This document shows positions 8,408 through 17,438 of a stretch of DNA of 64,000 bases, one piece after another. The translations under genes were made by a program, and so were the position numbers. A model generated the notes under the pieces. The model did no database searches, had not been told where the DNA came from, and worked only from the letters and a program-made list of their open reading frames with translations. The DNA is taken from positions 231,365 through 295,364 of the forward strand of contig JAPZTW010000001.1 in NCBI GenBank assembly GCA_027533105.1. The letters are read 5' to 3'. Numbering within the stretch: position 1 is the first letter of the stretch; each line of letters starts with the position of its first letter. Origin of the DNA: Sphingomonadaceae bacterium. GTDB taxonomy: Bacteria; Pseudomonadota; Alphaproteobacteria; Sphingomonadales; Sphingomonadaceae.

Positions 8408-8826
8408 TGGCTAAATTTCTTATAGTTGAAGCCCGTTTTTACGATCACCTGAACGATCAGCTGATCGCCGGGGCCAAGGCCGCGCTCAAGGCCGCGGGCC
8501 ATCAGGCCGATGTCATCACCGTGCCCGGCGCGCTGGAAATCCCCGGCGCGATTGCCCTGGCCGACCAGGCCCAGCTCTATGACGGCTATGTCGCGATCGG
8601 CGTGGTGATCCGCGGTGAAACCTATCACTTCGAGATCGTCGCGGGCGAATCCGCGCGCGGGATCATGGCGCTGACCATGGATGGCCTGGCCATAGGCAAC
8701 GGCATCCTGACGGTCGAGAACGAGGCCCAGGCGCTGGTCCGCGCCGATCCGGGCCAGAAGGACAAGGGTGGCGAAGCGGCCAAGGCCGCCATTGCCCTGC
8801 TCGAGCTGCGGGAGAAGTTTGCATGA
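8407..8826 (+). CDS. ribH: 6,7-dimethyl-8-ribityllumazine synthase
   Basis: The 139-residue protein catalyses the penultimate step of riboflavin synthesis, joining the four-carbon unit made by RibB to the pyrimidine intermediate. Family marks are [14 protein letters not shown], an [16 protein letters not shown] strand-helix with the catalytic His, and [12 protein letters not shown]. The length is slightly short, as in other alphaproteobacterial RibH proteins. Its ATG shares one base with the ribB stop codon (TAATG), so the two products are probably made in step. The aldo/keto reductase gene after it also overlaps (ATGA). Confidence 0.95.
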   Translation: MAKFLIVEARFYDHLNDQLIAGAKAALKAAGHQADVITVPGALEIPGAIALADQAQLYDGYVAIGVVIRGETYHFEIVAGESARGIMALTMDGLAIGNGILTVENEAQALVRADPGQKDKGGEAAKAAIALLELREKFA

Positions 8827-9749
8827 GCTCCAACCCCGCAATCGCCGGTCTTCCGCTGGTCCTGGGCGGCAACGTCTTTGGCTGGACGGCTGACCGTGAC
8901 ACCAGCTTTGCCGTGCTCGATGCCTTCTACGAGGCTGGCGGCCGGATGATTGACACGGCTGACGTCTATTCGGCCTGGGTGCCTGGTCACAAGGGCGGCG
9001 AAAGCGAGGCGGTGCTGGGGGAATGGCTGGAAAGCCGCGGGGTTCGCGCCGACATGCGGATCCACACCAAGACCGGGATGCTGGGCGCGGCGGAGCTTTA
9101 TGCCCCTGAGCGGATCGTCCAGTCGCTCGACCGTTCGCTGGAGCGGCTGCGGACCGACTACCTCGATCTCTACTATGCTCACCGCGATTACGAGGAACTG
9201 GCGGTCGAGGATATTGCTTCGGCCTTTGCCGCGACCGTCGCCAGTGGCAAGGTCCGCTCCATCGGCGCATCGAACTTCAACGCTGCCCGCCTCGGTGCCG
9301 CGCTGGATGCGGCACGGAATGGCGGATTTGCGGCGTTCTCGACGCTTCAGAACGAGTACAACCTCGTCTCTCGCGCGGCCTACCCGGCCGACCTTCAGGC
9401 GTTGTGCACGGCCAATGGCATCGCCATGCTGCCGTTCTTCGGGCTGGCCAGCGGCTACCTGACGGGCAAGTACCGCAGCGAGGATGATCTCAAGCAATCG
9501 GTGCGCGGCACCCGGATGGCGGAACTGGTCACCACCGGCGCGCCAATGCTGGCGGCGCTCGATGCCGTTGCGGCGGAAACCGGGGCTTCGCTGGCCGCGA
9601 TCGCGCTGGCGTGGTTGCGGTACCAGCCGGGTATCCCCGCCCCGATCGCCAGCGCGACCAGCCCGGCCCAGCTCACCCAGCTGCTCGAAGGCGCGCAGCT
9701 GGAGCTTTCGCCCGAGCAGGTGGCAAAGCTTACCGCCGTGGTGATCTGA
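8823..9749 (+). CDS. Aldo/keto reductase
   Basis: The 308-residue TIM-barrel NADPH-dependent oxidoreductase shows the full catalytic tetrad: Asp and Tyr in [11 protein letters not shown], Lys in HTKTGM and His in YYAHRDY. The strand [11 protein letters not shown] and the C-terminal [20 protein letters not shown], which contributes to cofactor binding, are typical of the AKR11/YajO-like group. The ATG at 8823 overlaps the ribH stop (ATGA), so it is expressed with the riboflavin genes. Whether it acts in flavin or pyridoxal metabolism or is a passenger cannot be told from the sequence. Confidence 0.9.
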   Translation: MSSNPAIAGLPLVLGGNVFGWTADRDTSFAVLDAFYEAGGRMIDTADVYSAWVPGHKGGESEAVLGEWLESRGVRADMRIHTKTGMLGAAELYAPERIVQSLDRSLERLRTDYLDLYYAHRDYEELAVEDIASAFAATVASGKVRSIGASNFNAARLGAALDAARNGGFAAFSTLQNEYNLVSRAAYPADLQALCTANGIAMLPFFGLASGYLTGKYRSEDDLKQSVRGTRMAELVTTGAPMLAALDAVAAETGASLAAIALAWLRYQPGIPAPIASATSPAQLTQLLEGAQLELSPEQVAKLTAVVI

Positions 9750-9878
9750 AGCACTGACCACGTGCACACCAAGTGCACTCAACATGCACACGGCGGCACG
9801 CAACAGTCACCCGGAGCAAGGATAACCGGCACTTGCCGCCACGGCTTTCGCCAACCGGTTGAATCGGCCGAGTTGGAA

Positions 9879-9913
9879 AGCGATCACATCGCGCACATCG
9901 CGATGTGATCGCT
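9879..9913. terminator. 15-bp perfect inverted repeat between convergent units
   Basis: Arms at 9879-9893 (AGCGATCACATCGCG) and 9899-9913 pair without mismatch around the loop CACAT. It lies between the end of the aldo/keto reductase gene and the end of the minus-strand DUF1254 gene, the right place for a two-way terminator. There is no T-run on either side. The core ATCACAT/ATGTGAT is the same as in the palindrome before ribB, so a protein-binding site is an alternative. Confidence 0.45.
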
Positions 9914-9927
9914 GTTGGAAACCGGGG

Positions 9928-10455
9928 TCAGCCAGCCAGCGGCGCGCAGCTGTCGGCGCGGCGGGCCTGATCGACCTCGGCGAACTTCTCCGCCGTCGGG
10001 GCCAGCCGCCGGTCAAGGATGATCCCGCGCGCCGATGGCGATTCGATCACCCGCTCGCCCGCCGGGGCGGCCTGCCCTTTCATGGCAAGCACGAAACGGA
10101 TCCCCTGCGGGTACTGGCTGCTGTCGAGTGCGGCGATATTGTCGGTATTGGCGGCAAAGACCGAGAGCGAGACATAGCTCTGCCCCGGCGATGGCGCGGC
10201 TGTCACCAGCAGCGGGCCCTTGGACAGATCATAGACGCAGGTCGAATAGGCCAGATCGGGCGAAGGCCGCACCACCCCGCGCGATTTCTCGGTGGTCCGG
10301 TCCCCGAACTGGAAGCGGTTGATCACTGCGCCGCCTTGCGAGATCCGGTCCATCGCCACGCCCATCAGCGCGTTCGGCACGGCCAAGACCAGGGCGACAT
10401 GGCCGATCACCGCCGCGCCGATGAACAGGCCAAACAGCTTGAGGTTCCGGTTCAT
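9928..10455 (-). CDS. DUF1254 domain protein, short membrane-anchored form
   Basis: The 175-residue protein has one N-terminal membrane segment (about residues 6-25) and then a domain with FGDRTTEKSRGVVRPSPDLAYSTCVYDLSKGPLLV, a pattern of DUF1254. In many bacteria DUF1254 is the N-terminal half of one protein whose C-terminal half is DUF1214; here the two are separate genes with overlapping stop and start (10452-10455). The function of the family is not established. It is the last gene of a four-gene minus-strand operon that starts with a phosphotransferase, and it ends before the 15-bp inverted repeat. Confidence 0.7.
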   Translation of the reverse strand: MNRNLKLFGLFIGAAVIGHVALVLAVPNALMGVAMDRISQGGAVINRFQFGDRTTEKSRGVVRPSPDLAYSTCVYDLSKGPLLVTAAPSPGQSYVSLSVFAANTDNIAALDSSQYPQGIRFVLAMKGQAAPAGERVIESPSARGIILDRRLAPTAEKFAEVDQARRADSCAPLAG

Positions 10456-11051
10456 GCCTGGTCTCCACAATCGAGCCGTTCCACCTTCGGCATCGGGATC
10501 GAGCCATAATCGGCCTGGGCCCTGGCATCGGGCTGGTAGAGGCGCAGGGTAATGTCGAATTCCCCGGCCTTGCGGGTTGAGGCCCAGGCCCCGCTTTCGG
10601 GCCGTTTCGGCGCAAGCGTGGCGGTCCAGTTACCGGCGGCATCGCCCTGCACCTCGGTCGCGTCGAACGAGAGGGCTTGGTCATCGTTGATCGGCAGGTA
10701 ATTGTCGGCGGCATAGACCGTCACCGACCACCACCGGGCCGGCAAGGTCCCGCCGCTGACGCGATAGCGGCAATCCTCGCGCAGCCGCGCGCCGCTGCTG
10801 TCGGTATTGCGGGTGAAGTAGATTGCCTGGCTCTTGTTGAGGGCCAGCAAGCCAGCCACGGCCACGCGGGCGCGGGTCCAGGGATCGGCGTCGGCCGAAC
10901 CGGTCACCGAATTGCCGCTCCAGCCGGCGTAGCTTTCGCCCTGGATCATCCCCTTCTGCAACCAGAACCAGCCCGAAGCGGCCCCGGCCAGCAGCCCCGC
11001 CACCACCACCCCGGCCGTAACCCAGCGCGATCCCTTGCGATCAGCCGACAT
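10452..11051 (-). CDS. DUF1214 domain protein, membrane anchored
   Basis: The 199-residue protein has one membrane segment (about residues 11-30) followed by a DUF1214-like domain: ADPWTRARVAVAGLLALNKSQAIYF, then DCRYRVSGGTLPARWWSVTVYAADNYLPIND and a C-terminal ITLRLYQPD. It overlaps the gene before it by 11 bases and the DUF1254 gene after it by 4 bases, so all are translated from one message. The two half-proteins share the same topology and probably work as a pair in the periplasm. The reaction is unknown. Confidence 0.7.
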   Translation of the reverse strand: MSADRKGSRWVTAGVVVAGLLAGAASGWFWLQKGMIQGESYAGWSGNSVTGSADADPWTRARVAVAGLLALNKSQAIYFTRNTDSSGARLREDCRYRVSGGTLPARWWSVTVYAADNYLPINDDQALSFDATEVQGDAAGNWTATLAPKRPESGAWASTRKAGEFDITLRLYQPDARAQADYGSIPMPKVERLDCGDQA

Positions 11052-12129
11052 CCATGAACTCCTTCAGACCGAGCGGCTTGTAAGGGCCGATGATCAGTTG
11101 CTCGAACACGCCCATCCCCTCGCCATAGCGCTCCGACTTCACGCGCGAGACGAACTGGACGTGGTAATTGTCCATCGTGCGCGGGTCGCATTGGGCGAGG
11201 CCGAAATCCTCGCGCTCCACCGCCACCTTGCCGTGATAGAGCCCGTGGCCCCACTTGGGATGGGTATAGCCCAGCCCGCGCATCTGGAACCGGCCGAGCG
11301 GCTCGAAGGTGATCCTGTCCGGCCCGTCTGGCGTCTCGACCGTGATCGTGCCGCCATCGGGCCAGCGGGTGCCGGGCAGCAAGGGCGAGGCCATCTGCGC
11401 GGCGGGCGTCTCGTAATGCCCTTCGGCCCCGCTGCCATCGGGGGCGATCACCGCGCGGGTATTCCAGGCATGGCCCCCGGCATCGGCGTTGATGTGGAAG
11501 AAGACCGAGCGGTCGGCAAAGTTCAATGGGGTCCACTGCCAGAAGAAGCCGGGGATCACGCCGTGGCCATGCGGCTGTTCGTCGCGCGAACCGACCGGGC
11601 GTACGCCCCAGGAGCGGTCGCGGGTGCCGGCCGTGCCGGGGGCGCAGTCCTCGCGCAGGCCATCGATCTCGATCCAGCCGGTGTAATGGCCGTTCTGCGT
11701 CAGGCGCGTGTAATCCATGAAAGTGCGCGGCCCGATCCGGTGGACGAAGCGCGGCTCCTCGATCGGAAAGGCGCGGCCGGTAAAGGTCAGGTCGGCTTTC
11801 AGCCCTTCCCCGTCGACCACCACGCGCAGCTTGTGCAGCGGTTCGATCACCTCGATCCGGATCGGCCCGACCTGCAGGTCCATCCGCTCCATGTTGAGTT
11901 CGCGGCTGGCGTGGACATTGTGCTGCACCCCGTCGCGGATCGCGGAAAAGTGGGCATCGGCCACGTTGAGGTGCGGATAGATCCCCAGCGCGACCGCGAA
12001 GAAACCCGAGCCATCGGGGGCATAGCCATTGAAGAAATAGCGATCATAGAAATTGCGGTCGGTCCCGGCATAGGCGACCGGTTCGGGCGTCTGGTGCAGC
12101 GGGAAATCGTCACCCTTGGTCAGTACCAT
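11041..12129 (-). CDS. Conserved protein of CrtC/lipocalin-like type, function unknown
   Basis: The 362-residue protein has no signal peptide or membrane segment. It is rich in Trp, His and Gly in beta-type segments such as GFFAVALGIYPHLNVADAHF, WIEIDGLREDCAPGTAGTRDRSWGVRP and PGFFWQWTPLNF. These resemble the two-domain, lipocalin-like fold of hydroxyneurosporene hydratase (CrtC) and AttH proteins, and I believe it matches an unnamed Pfam pair common in sphingomonads and mycobacteria, but I cannot confirm that. It lies 4 bases after the phosphotransferase gene and overlaps the DUF1214 gene. A hydrophobic ligand such as a terpenoid or steroid is a reasonable guess only. Confidence 0.55.
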   Translation of the reverse strand: MVLTKGDDFPLHQTPEPVAYAGTDRNFYDRYFFNGYAPDGSGFFAVALGIYPHLNVADAHFSAIRDGVQHNVHASRELNMERMDLQVGPIRIEVIEPLHKLRVVVDGEGLKADLTFTGRAFPIEEPRFVHRIGPRTFMDYTRLTQNGHYTGWIEIDGLREDCAPGTAGTRDRSWGVRPVGSRDEQPHGHGVIPGFFWQWTPLNFADRSVFFHINADAGGHAWNTRAVIAPDGSGAEGHYETPAAQMASPLLPGTRWPDGGTITVETPDGPDRITFEPLGRFQMRGLGYTHPKWGHGLYHGKVAVEREDFGLAQCDPRTMDNYHVQFVSRVKSERYGEGMGVFEQLIIGPYKPLGLKEFMDVG

Positions 12130-12133
12130 CAGA

Positions 12134-13207
12134 TCAGCCTTTCAGCTTTGCCAGGCTGCCGTGCTGCAGCGCCAGCGCGCAGCCGCCCCGGGCCATCGAG
12201 AGGAAGTTGGCATCGCCGCGCGGCGTGCGTTCGACATAGGCGGCGCTGAACACGGCGGTGGAAACGCCGTGCAGCGCACCGATCACGTAATCGTCCCAGA
12301 TCGCCTCGCGGCTGAGCGGCACGCCGCGCGCGGTCATTTCCGCGCAATAGAGCGCCAGCAGTTCATCCTCGTGCGCCCGGCGCAGTTCGTCACCGATCCC
12401 GGTGCCCAGGAAATAGCCGATATCGGTCATGGGATTGCCGGCCGCCACGGTCTGCCAGTCCAGCACAGCGATTGCCTCGGCCCCGCCCTTGATATCGAAC
12501 AGCATGTTGTCGAGCCGGAAATCGCCGTGGACGATTGACCTTGGGCCACTCTCGCGTCCGAACCAATGCTCCTTGGCCTCGTTCAACTCTTCGCAGATCG
12601 CCATGAATTCCGGCTCAAGGCTATCGGCATAGCGTTCGCGGAAGATCGCCTGGGCATTGCCATATAGCGCCTTGATCTGCTCGGCCTGGCCTTCCCTGGG
12701 TTGCAGCCAGTCGATCCCGGTCAAGGCCGCATTGCCCCAGCTTGGCGCGTGGATAGCGGCGGCCTGGCGGATCCCGGCGCGGGCATCGGCGGCCGAGCAG
12801 CTGGCCAGCTGGTTGCCACCGCGCGCCGGGCCCAGGTCCTCGAACAGCAGGACGAAATCGACGCCATCTTCCGCAATCTCCGCGGCCAGCGCCTGCGGCA
12901 CCCGCACGCCGAGATGCGGGGCCAGTTCCCGGTAAAAGCCCACTTCCTTGGCATAGAGGCCAAAGGCGGCGGCCGTGCCCCGGCTCATCTGGTCTTCGGC
13001 TGGAAACTTCCCCGCCAGTGTAGCGGGGCCAGCGCCGGGCCGGTCGTAGGTCAGGTGAAAACGCACGGAATCGCCTACCTGGCCGGTGCCGATCGGCTCC
13101 CACCGCACGGCAGTCACGGCGCCGCTTGCCAGCAGCCCGGCGGCGCGCAGGCGCTCGCTCAGCCAGTCAGGCGTGATCTTGTCAGGGTGCGAGGCAATCG
13201 CTGTCAC
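12134..13207 (-). CDS. Phosphotransferase family protein (APH-like kinase fold)
   Basis: The 357-residue protein has the aminoglycoside-phosphotransferase/ecdysteroid-kinase-like fold. The catalytic loop is IVHGDFRLDNMLF, the metal-binding motif is VLDWQTVAAGNPMTDIGYFLGT, and the N-terminal lobe carries LAGKFPAE as the Lys strand. Proteins of this group in sphingomonads and actinobacteria often lie with acyl-CoA and steroid genes rather than antibiotic resistance genes. The GTG at 13207 is the start, with a strong GGAGGAGAGGG ribosome binding site just upstream (13213-13221) and an operator-like palindrome further out. It leads a four-gene operon; the phosphate acceptor is unknown. Confidence 0.8.
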   Translation of the reverse strand: MTAIASHPDKITPDWLSERLRAAGLLASGAVTAVRWEPIGTGQVGDSVRFHLTYDRPGAGPATLAGKFPAEDQMSRGTAAAFGLYAKEVGFYRELAPHLGVRVPQALAAEIAEDGVDFVLLFEDLGPARGGNQLASCSAADARAGIRQAAAIHAPSWGNAALTGIDWLQPREGQAEQIKALYGNAQAIFRERYADSLEPEFMAICEELNEAKEHWFGRESGPRSIVHGDFRLDNMLFDIKGGAEAIAVLDWQTVAAGNPMTDIGYFLGTGIGDELRRAHEDELLALYCAEMTARGVPLSREAIWDDYVIGALHGVSTAVFSAAYVERTPRGDANFLSMARGGCALALQHGSLAKLKG

Positions 13208-13226
13208 CCGGCCCTCTCCTCCGGTT

Positions 13227-13246
13227 GTTTAAACGAACGGTTAAAC
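13227..13246. promoter_or_regulatory. TetR-type operator before the phosphotransferase operon
   Basis: GTTTAAACG-AA-CGGTTAAAC has 9-base arms with one mismatch. Its core TTAAACGAACGGTTAA (13229-13244) differs at only two of 16 positions from TTAATCGATCGGTTAA at 57561-57576. It ends 20 bases before the GTG at 13207, placing it over the likely promoter. Confidence 0.55.
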
Positions 13247-13411
13247 GGCGATCGGCGCTCTGGCAATCGCCCCGGCCGCAAAAAGTGGGGCCATCGCTTG
13301 TCGAATGGTTTGGTGGTACCCTGTGGCCCGCCTGCAACGCGGCTGACAGCGCGGGTTCAGGTAACCGGGCGCAGACCTGCTGCATCTGGAACAGCAAATG
13401 GGAGGGAGACC

Positions 13412-14089
13412 ATGCTGCGAGCAATCCTGACAACCGCCGCCGTGGCCTGTGTGGCAACGGCGGCCCATGCGGCAAGCAGCGACTATTACCTCAAGCTGGA
13501 AGGCGTCGAGGGCGAGGCCCGCGTCGAAGGCTGGTCATTCGGCGCCTGCAACGCCGGTTGCATGAGCAATGGCAGCACCAAGCGCGAAGCGGCTGCCCCC
13601 AAGCGGCTGACCGGGCCGCTACAGGCCAGCCAGAACAGCCAGAGCCTGCGCGAATCCCCGACCCTGAGCCGACCGCCGCGCGTGGCGGTGGGCGATGTCG
13701 ATGGCGATGGCGTGCCGGACCTGGCCTATGCGGCCACCATGCCGGAGGTGGAGGGGCTGACCGTGCAGCTCGACAAGTCCTCGCCCCAACTGGCCAAGAT
13801 CTGTGAAGGCAAGCACATCGCCAAGGCCGAACTGCGCACGGCGGCGGACACTTTCGAGATCACCGGCGCGAGCGCAACCTGCGGTTCAAGCCCGGCCAGA
13901 AGCCTCAACACCGGGACCATGCCCAACCGGATCAGCATGAACGTGACCGTGCCCAAGCAGACCCAGGGCGCGACCTTTGGCGAGCGCTGCGCGGCAGGTA
14001 CCTGCGCGGCCGATGCGACGGTCTACGTCACCCTGACCGGTGGCCAGATGAAGCACACCAAGACCGGTCACGTCACGATCCTGAAGTAG
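13412..14089 (+). CDS. Secreted Hcp-like protein with inserted Asp-rich loop
   Basis: The 225-residue protein has a Sec signal peptide (residues 1-20, cleavage after AHA). The mature start SDYYLKLEGVEGEARVEGW resembles the first strand of the type VI secretion Hcp family. The last third, from TFEITGASATC on, could be the second half of that barrel. Between them lies VGDVDGDGVPDLAYA (about 93-107), a calcium-loop or FG-GAP-like Asp motif that ordinary Hcp lacks, and the mature protein has eight Cys. Ribosome binding site GGAGGGAG precedes the ATG. No type VI genes are near. A secreted structural or scavenging protein is as likely as a secretion component. Confidence 0.5.
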   Translation: MLRAILTTAAVACVATAAHAASSDYYLKLEGVEGEARVEGWSFGACNAGCMSNGSTKREAAAPKRLTGPLQASQNSQSLRESPTLSRPPRVAVGDVDGDGVPDLAYAATMPEVEGLTVQLDKSSPQLAKICEGKHIAKAELRTAADTFEITGASATCGSSPARSLNTGTMPNRISMNVTVPKQTQGATFGERCAAGTCAADATVYVTLTGGQMKHTKTGHVTILK

Positions 14090-14093
14090 GCCG

Positions 14094-14132
14094 GTTACGG
14101 GCGGCGGCGGACCTGATCGGGCCCGCCGTCGG
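14094..14132. terminator. Possible two-way terminator hairpin
   Basis: A GC-rich imperfect inverted repeat (GGCGGCGG and GGCCCGCCGT arms) fills the gap between the convergent Hcp-like and enolase genes. No T-run is present, so the call rests on position and symmetry. Confidence 0.3.
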
Positions 14133-14143
14133 CCGGCAGGCAA

Positions 14144-15436
<1,293 letters not shown>

Positions 15437-15490
15437 CTACCCCTTGTAAGGCTCAATTCGGCGCTCCTTAGCAGGGGAGCCTTGGCAGGC

Positions 15491-15503
15491 AAGCTGCATT
15501 GCA
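15491..15503. promoter_or_regulatory. Palindrome GCTGCATTGCAGC in the eno/DUF883 divergent gap
   Basis: GCTGCA and TGCAGC flank one T. The same 13 bases recur at 34921-34933 and a near copy (CTGCATTGCA) lies before the DUF3604 gene at about 1489. The form fits the CTGC-N3-GCAG sites described for the polyhydroxyalkanoate regulator PhaR, which is suggestive next to a phasin-like Ala/Lys-rich gene but not proof. Confidence 0.35.
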
Positions 15504-15586
15504 GCATATTCGGACTTGCAGCGCTGCCGTAGCGTCCCCAAATCGTAATTATGGCCGCAAGTCGCGGCCCAGAAAGGGCAAAAATC

Positions 15587-16165
15587 ATGGCCAAGACCCC
15601 GACCAGCACCGAAGGCAAGCCCGCCGCCAGGAAGCCTGCCGCGAAGAAGCCCGCCGCCAAGAAGGCCGCTGCCGCCAAGGCTCCCGCCACGACCGAGGCG
15701 AAGGCCAAGTTCGCCAAGGCGATCGAGGAAGCCAAGGCTGGCGCCACCGCACTGACCACCGAAGCCAAGGCCAAGGCCGAAGGCTATCGCGACCAGCTGT
15801 CCGCCAAGAGCGGGGACTGGGTGGAAGAGGCCAAGGACATCGCCGGCCAGGCCAAGGACCGTGCCGCCGATCTTGCCGTCGAAGGCAAGGCCAAGGCCAG
15901 CGACGCCATCGCCACCCTGGGCAAGATCGTGGGCGACAATGCGACCACCATCGATGAGAAGCTGGGCACCCGTTATGGCGACTATGCCCGCACCGCCGCC
16001 CGCACCATGCAGGAATCGGCCGCCAAGCTCGACAGCAAGGACCTCAACGAGCTGGGCGACGATGCCAAGCAGTTCGTCCGCAAGAGCCCCGGCCTTGCGG
16101 TGGGGATCGCGGCGGCTTTCGGCTTCCTGATCGCACGGTTGTTCAAGGGCACGCCCAAGGCCTGA
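15587..16165 (+). CDS. DUF883/YqjD-like protein with histone H1-like N-terminus
   Basis: The 192-residue protein starts at the ATG at 15587; an earlier in-frame ATG at 15551 lacks a ribosome binding site. Residues about 1-40 are Ala/Lys/Pro repeats (AAKKPAAKKAAAAK) of histone H1 or Hc1 type. A long Ala/Lys/Glu amphipathic helix follows, and a C-terminal membrane segment (about 165-183, GLAVGIAAAFGFLIARLF) ends the protein. This is the layout of YqjD/ElaB proteins, which bind ribosomes at the inner membrane in stationary phase in E. coli. It heads a run of four small membrane-protein genes. A phasin-like role is an alternative. Confidence 0.65.
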   Translation: MAKTPTSTEGKPAARKPAAKKPAAKKAAAAKAPATTEAKAKFAKAIEEAKAGATALTTEAKAKAEGYRDQLSAKSGDWVEEAKDIAGQAKDRAADLAVEGKAKASDAIATLGKIVGDNATTIDEKLGTRYGDYARTAARTMQESAAKLDSKDLNELGDDAKQFVRKSPGLAVGIAAAFGFLIARLFKGTPKA

Positions 16166-16210
16166 TCCGGGCATTGACAGCACGGTCCGCGCCGGGCTTG
16201 TCTCGCGCCG

Positions 16211-16609
16211 ATGGAAACCCCTGACCCCCAGCCCGAACCGCCACTCGTCAAGGACGAGGCCAGCGACGCGGCCACGCGCTCGCTGATCGAGGACGTGCGC
16301 CAGTTGGCGGTCGATGGCCGCACCCTGCTGGAAGCCGAACTGGCCTACCAGAAGAGCCGTGCCACACTGGCGGGCCAGACCGCCAAGGGCATGGCCGGGT
16401 GGATCGCCCTTGCACTCGCGCTGGTGTTCTTTGCACTGATGGCGCTGGTCATGGGATTGCTGCTGGCACTGACCCCGCTGATCGGCGGCTGGCTGGCCAT
16501 GCTGGCGGTCGTGCTGGGCACCTTGCTGGCTGCGGCGCTGAGCGGCTGGCTGGCCATGCGCAAGTGGCACGCGATGGAGCGGCGCCTCAGGGAAGACGAA
16601 GCCGCATGA
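16211..16609 (+). CDS. YqjE-like membrane protein (phage holin / DUF1469 type)
   Basis: The 132-residue protein has an acidic N-terminal amphipathic helix (about 20-55) and two adjoining membrane segments (about 60-82 and 84-110) joined by a tight turn, the arrangement of YqjE/holin-superfamily DUF1469 proteins. It follows the YqjD-like gene by 45 bases and overlaps the next gene (ATGA at 16606-16609). YqjE in E. coli sits beside YqjD, so conservation of the pair supports both calls. The function is unknown; envelope stress is the usual suggestion. Confidence 0.65.
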   Translation: METPDPQPEPPLVKDEASDAATRSLIEDVRQLAVDGRTLLEAELAYQKSRATLAGQTAKGMAGWIALALALVFFALMALVMGLLLALTPLIGGWLAMLAVVLGTLLAAALSGWLAMRKWHAMERRLREDEAA

Positions 16610-16944
16610 GCAGCTTCGAAGCCGACCGCGCCAACCGCAAGGCCGCCTGGACCCTGTTCGAGCGGCGGCTGAAACAGGTGCAGGACGATCTCGCCGCGCG
16701 CAGCATCGGCGGGCGGGTAGCCGACAAGGTAACCGAGGACGCCCTCGACCTGGTGGACGAGGCGCTGGCCGTGGCCAAGGACAACAAGGGCCTGATCGCG
16801 GCGACCGTGGCGGCCCTGCTGGCCTGGGCATTCCGCGCCCCGCTGCTGGACTGGATCGGGGAACGGTTCGATCCGCAAGCTCCGGTTCAGGGCGAAGCCG
16901 CCAATGACGATGGCGCAGACATTTCAGAGGAGCAGGCACAGTGA
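16606..16944 (+). CDS. Small membrane protein of YqjD-like cluster
   Basis: The 112-residue protein begins with a charged helix (SFEADRANRKAAWTLFERRLKQVQ), has a weak membrane segment (about 66-80, LIAATVAALLAWAFRAPLL) and an acidic tail. It is not a recognised family by eye. Overlaps of 4 bases on both sides (ATGA before, GTGA after) show tight coupling to its neighbours. Confidence 0.6.
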   Translation: MSSFEADRANRKAAWTLFERRLKQVQDDLAARSIGGRVADKVTEDALDLVDEALAVAKDNKGLIAATVAALLAWAFRAPLLDWIGERFDPQAPVQGEAANDDGADISEEQAQ

Positions 16945-17366
16945 GCGAATCGAAAGCCCGGAGCGAACGCATCGCGGCGAAGATCGCGGAATCACAGGCC
17001 CGGCTGGCGCGGGAAAACCCCGCCCTTCCCGCCACCCCGTTGCCCCCGAAGGATGCCTATCCGCCCGAAGACTATCGCACCCTCGCCGGGGAATATCCCT
17101 GGCTGGCGATGGCGGCGGGGCTGGGCGTGGGCCTGCTGGCCGGGGCGCTGGTGCCCAAGAAGGCCGGCAGCCAGTTCACCCAGCGCGCGCTCAGCCTGGC
17201 GATGGTCGCGGGCGAGATCGCCCTGGCGCTGAGCAAACAGGCCGATGACCGCGCCGCTGCGGCAACCGGCCAGCCGGGCGGCAAGGCCAGCCCCGGCGCG
17301 GGTTCCTCAGCCGGCATCACCCTGGCCCGCCAGGCGATCAAGCTGGCCGCCCGCGCCCGAAAATAA
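16941..17366 (+). CDS. Small membrane protein, function unknown
   Basis: The 141-residue protein starts at a GTG that overlaps the stop of the previous gene. It has a charged N-terminus, a Pro-rich stretch (about 28-40), a membrane segment with a glycine zipper (about 53-70, AMAAGLGVGLLAGALV) and a second weak hydrophobic helix. It closes the four-gene run. The glycine-zipper segment resembles the C-terminal anchor of YqjD-type proteins. Confidence 0.6.
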   Translation: MSESKARSERIAAKIAESQARLARENPALPATPLPPKDAYPPEDYRTLAGEYPWLAMAAGLGVGLLAGALVPKKAGSQFTQRALSLAMVAGEIALALSKQADDRAAAATGQPGGKASPGAGSSAGITLARQAIKLAARARK

Positions 17367-17438
17367 GGCTTTCGAACCTCTTGCGCGAAACGCAAGGACC
17401 GCTAAAGGCGCGCCATCCACTCCCCCGGGAAAAGCGCC

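Noticed and set aside
12134..13207. Aminoglycoside resistance gene
   Set aside because: Only the kinase fold is shared; the length, neighbours and operator fit a metabolic kinase-like protein.
13412..14089. Type VI secretion Hcp component
   Set aside because: A Sec signal peptide and the lack of any tss genes nearby argue against a normal Hcp.
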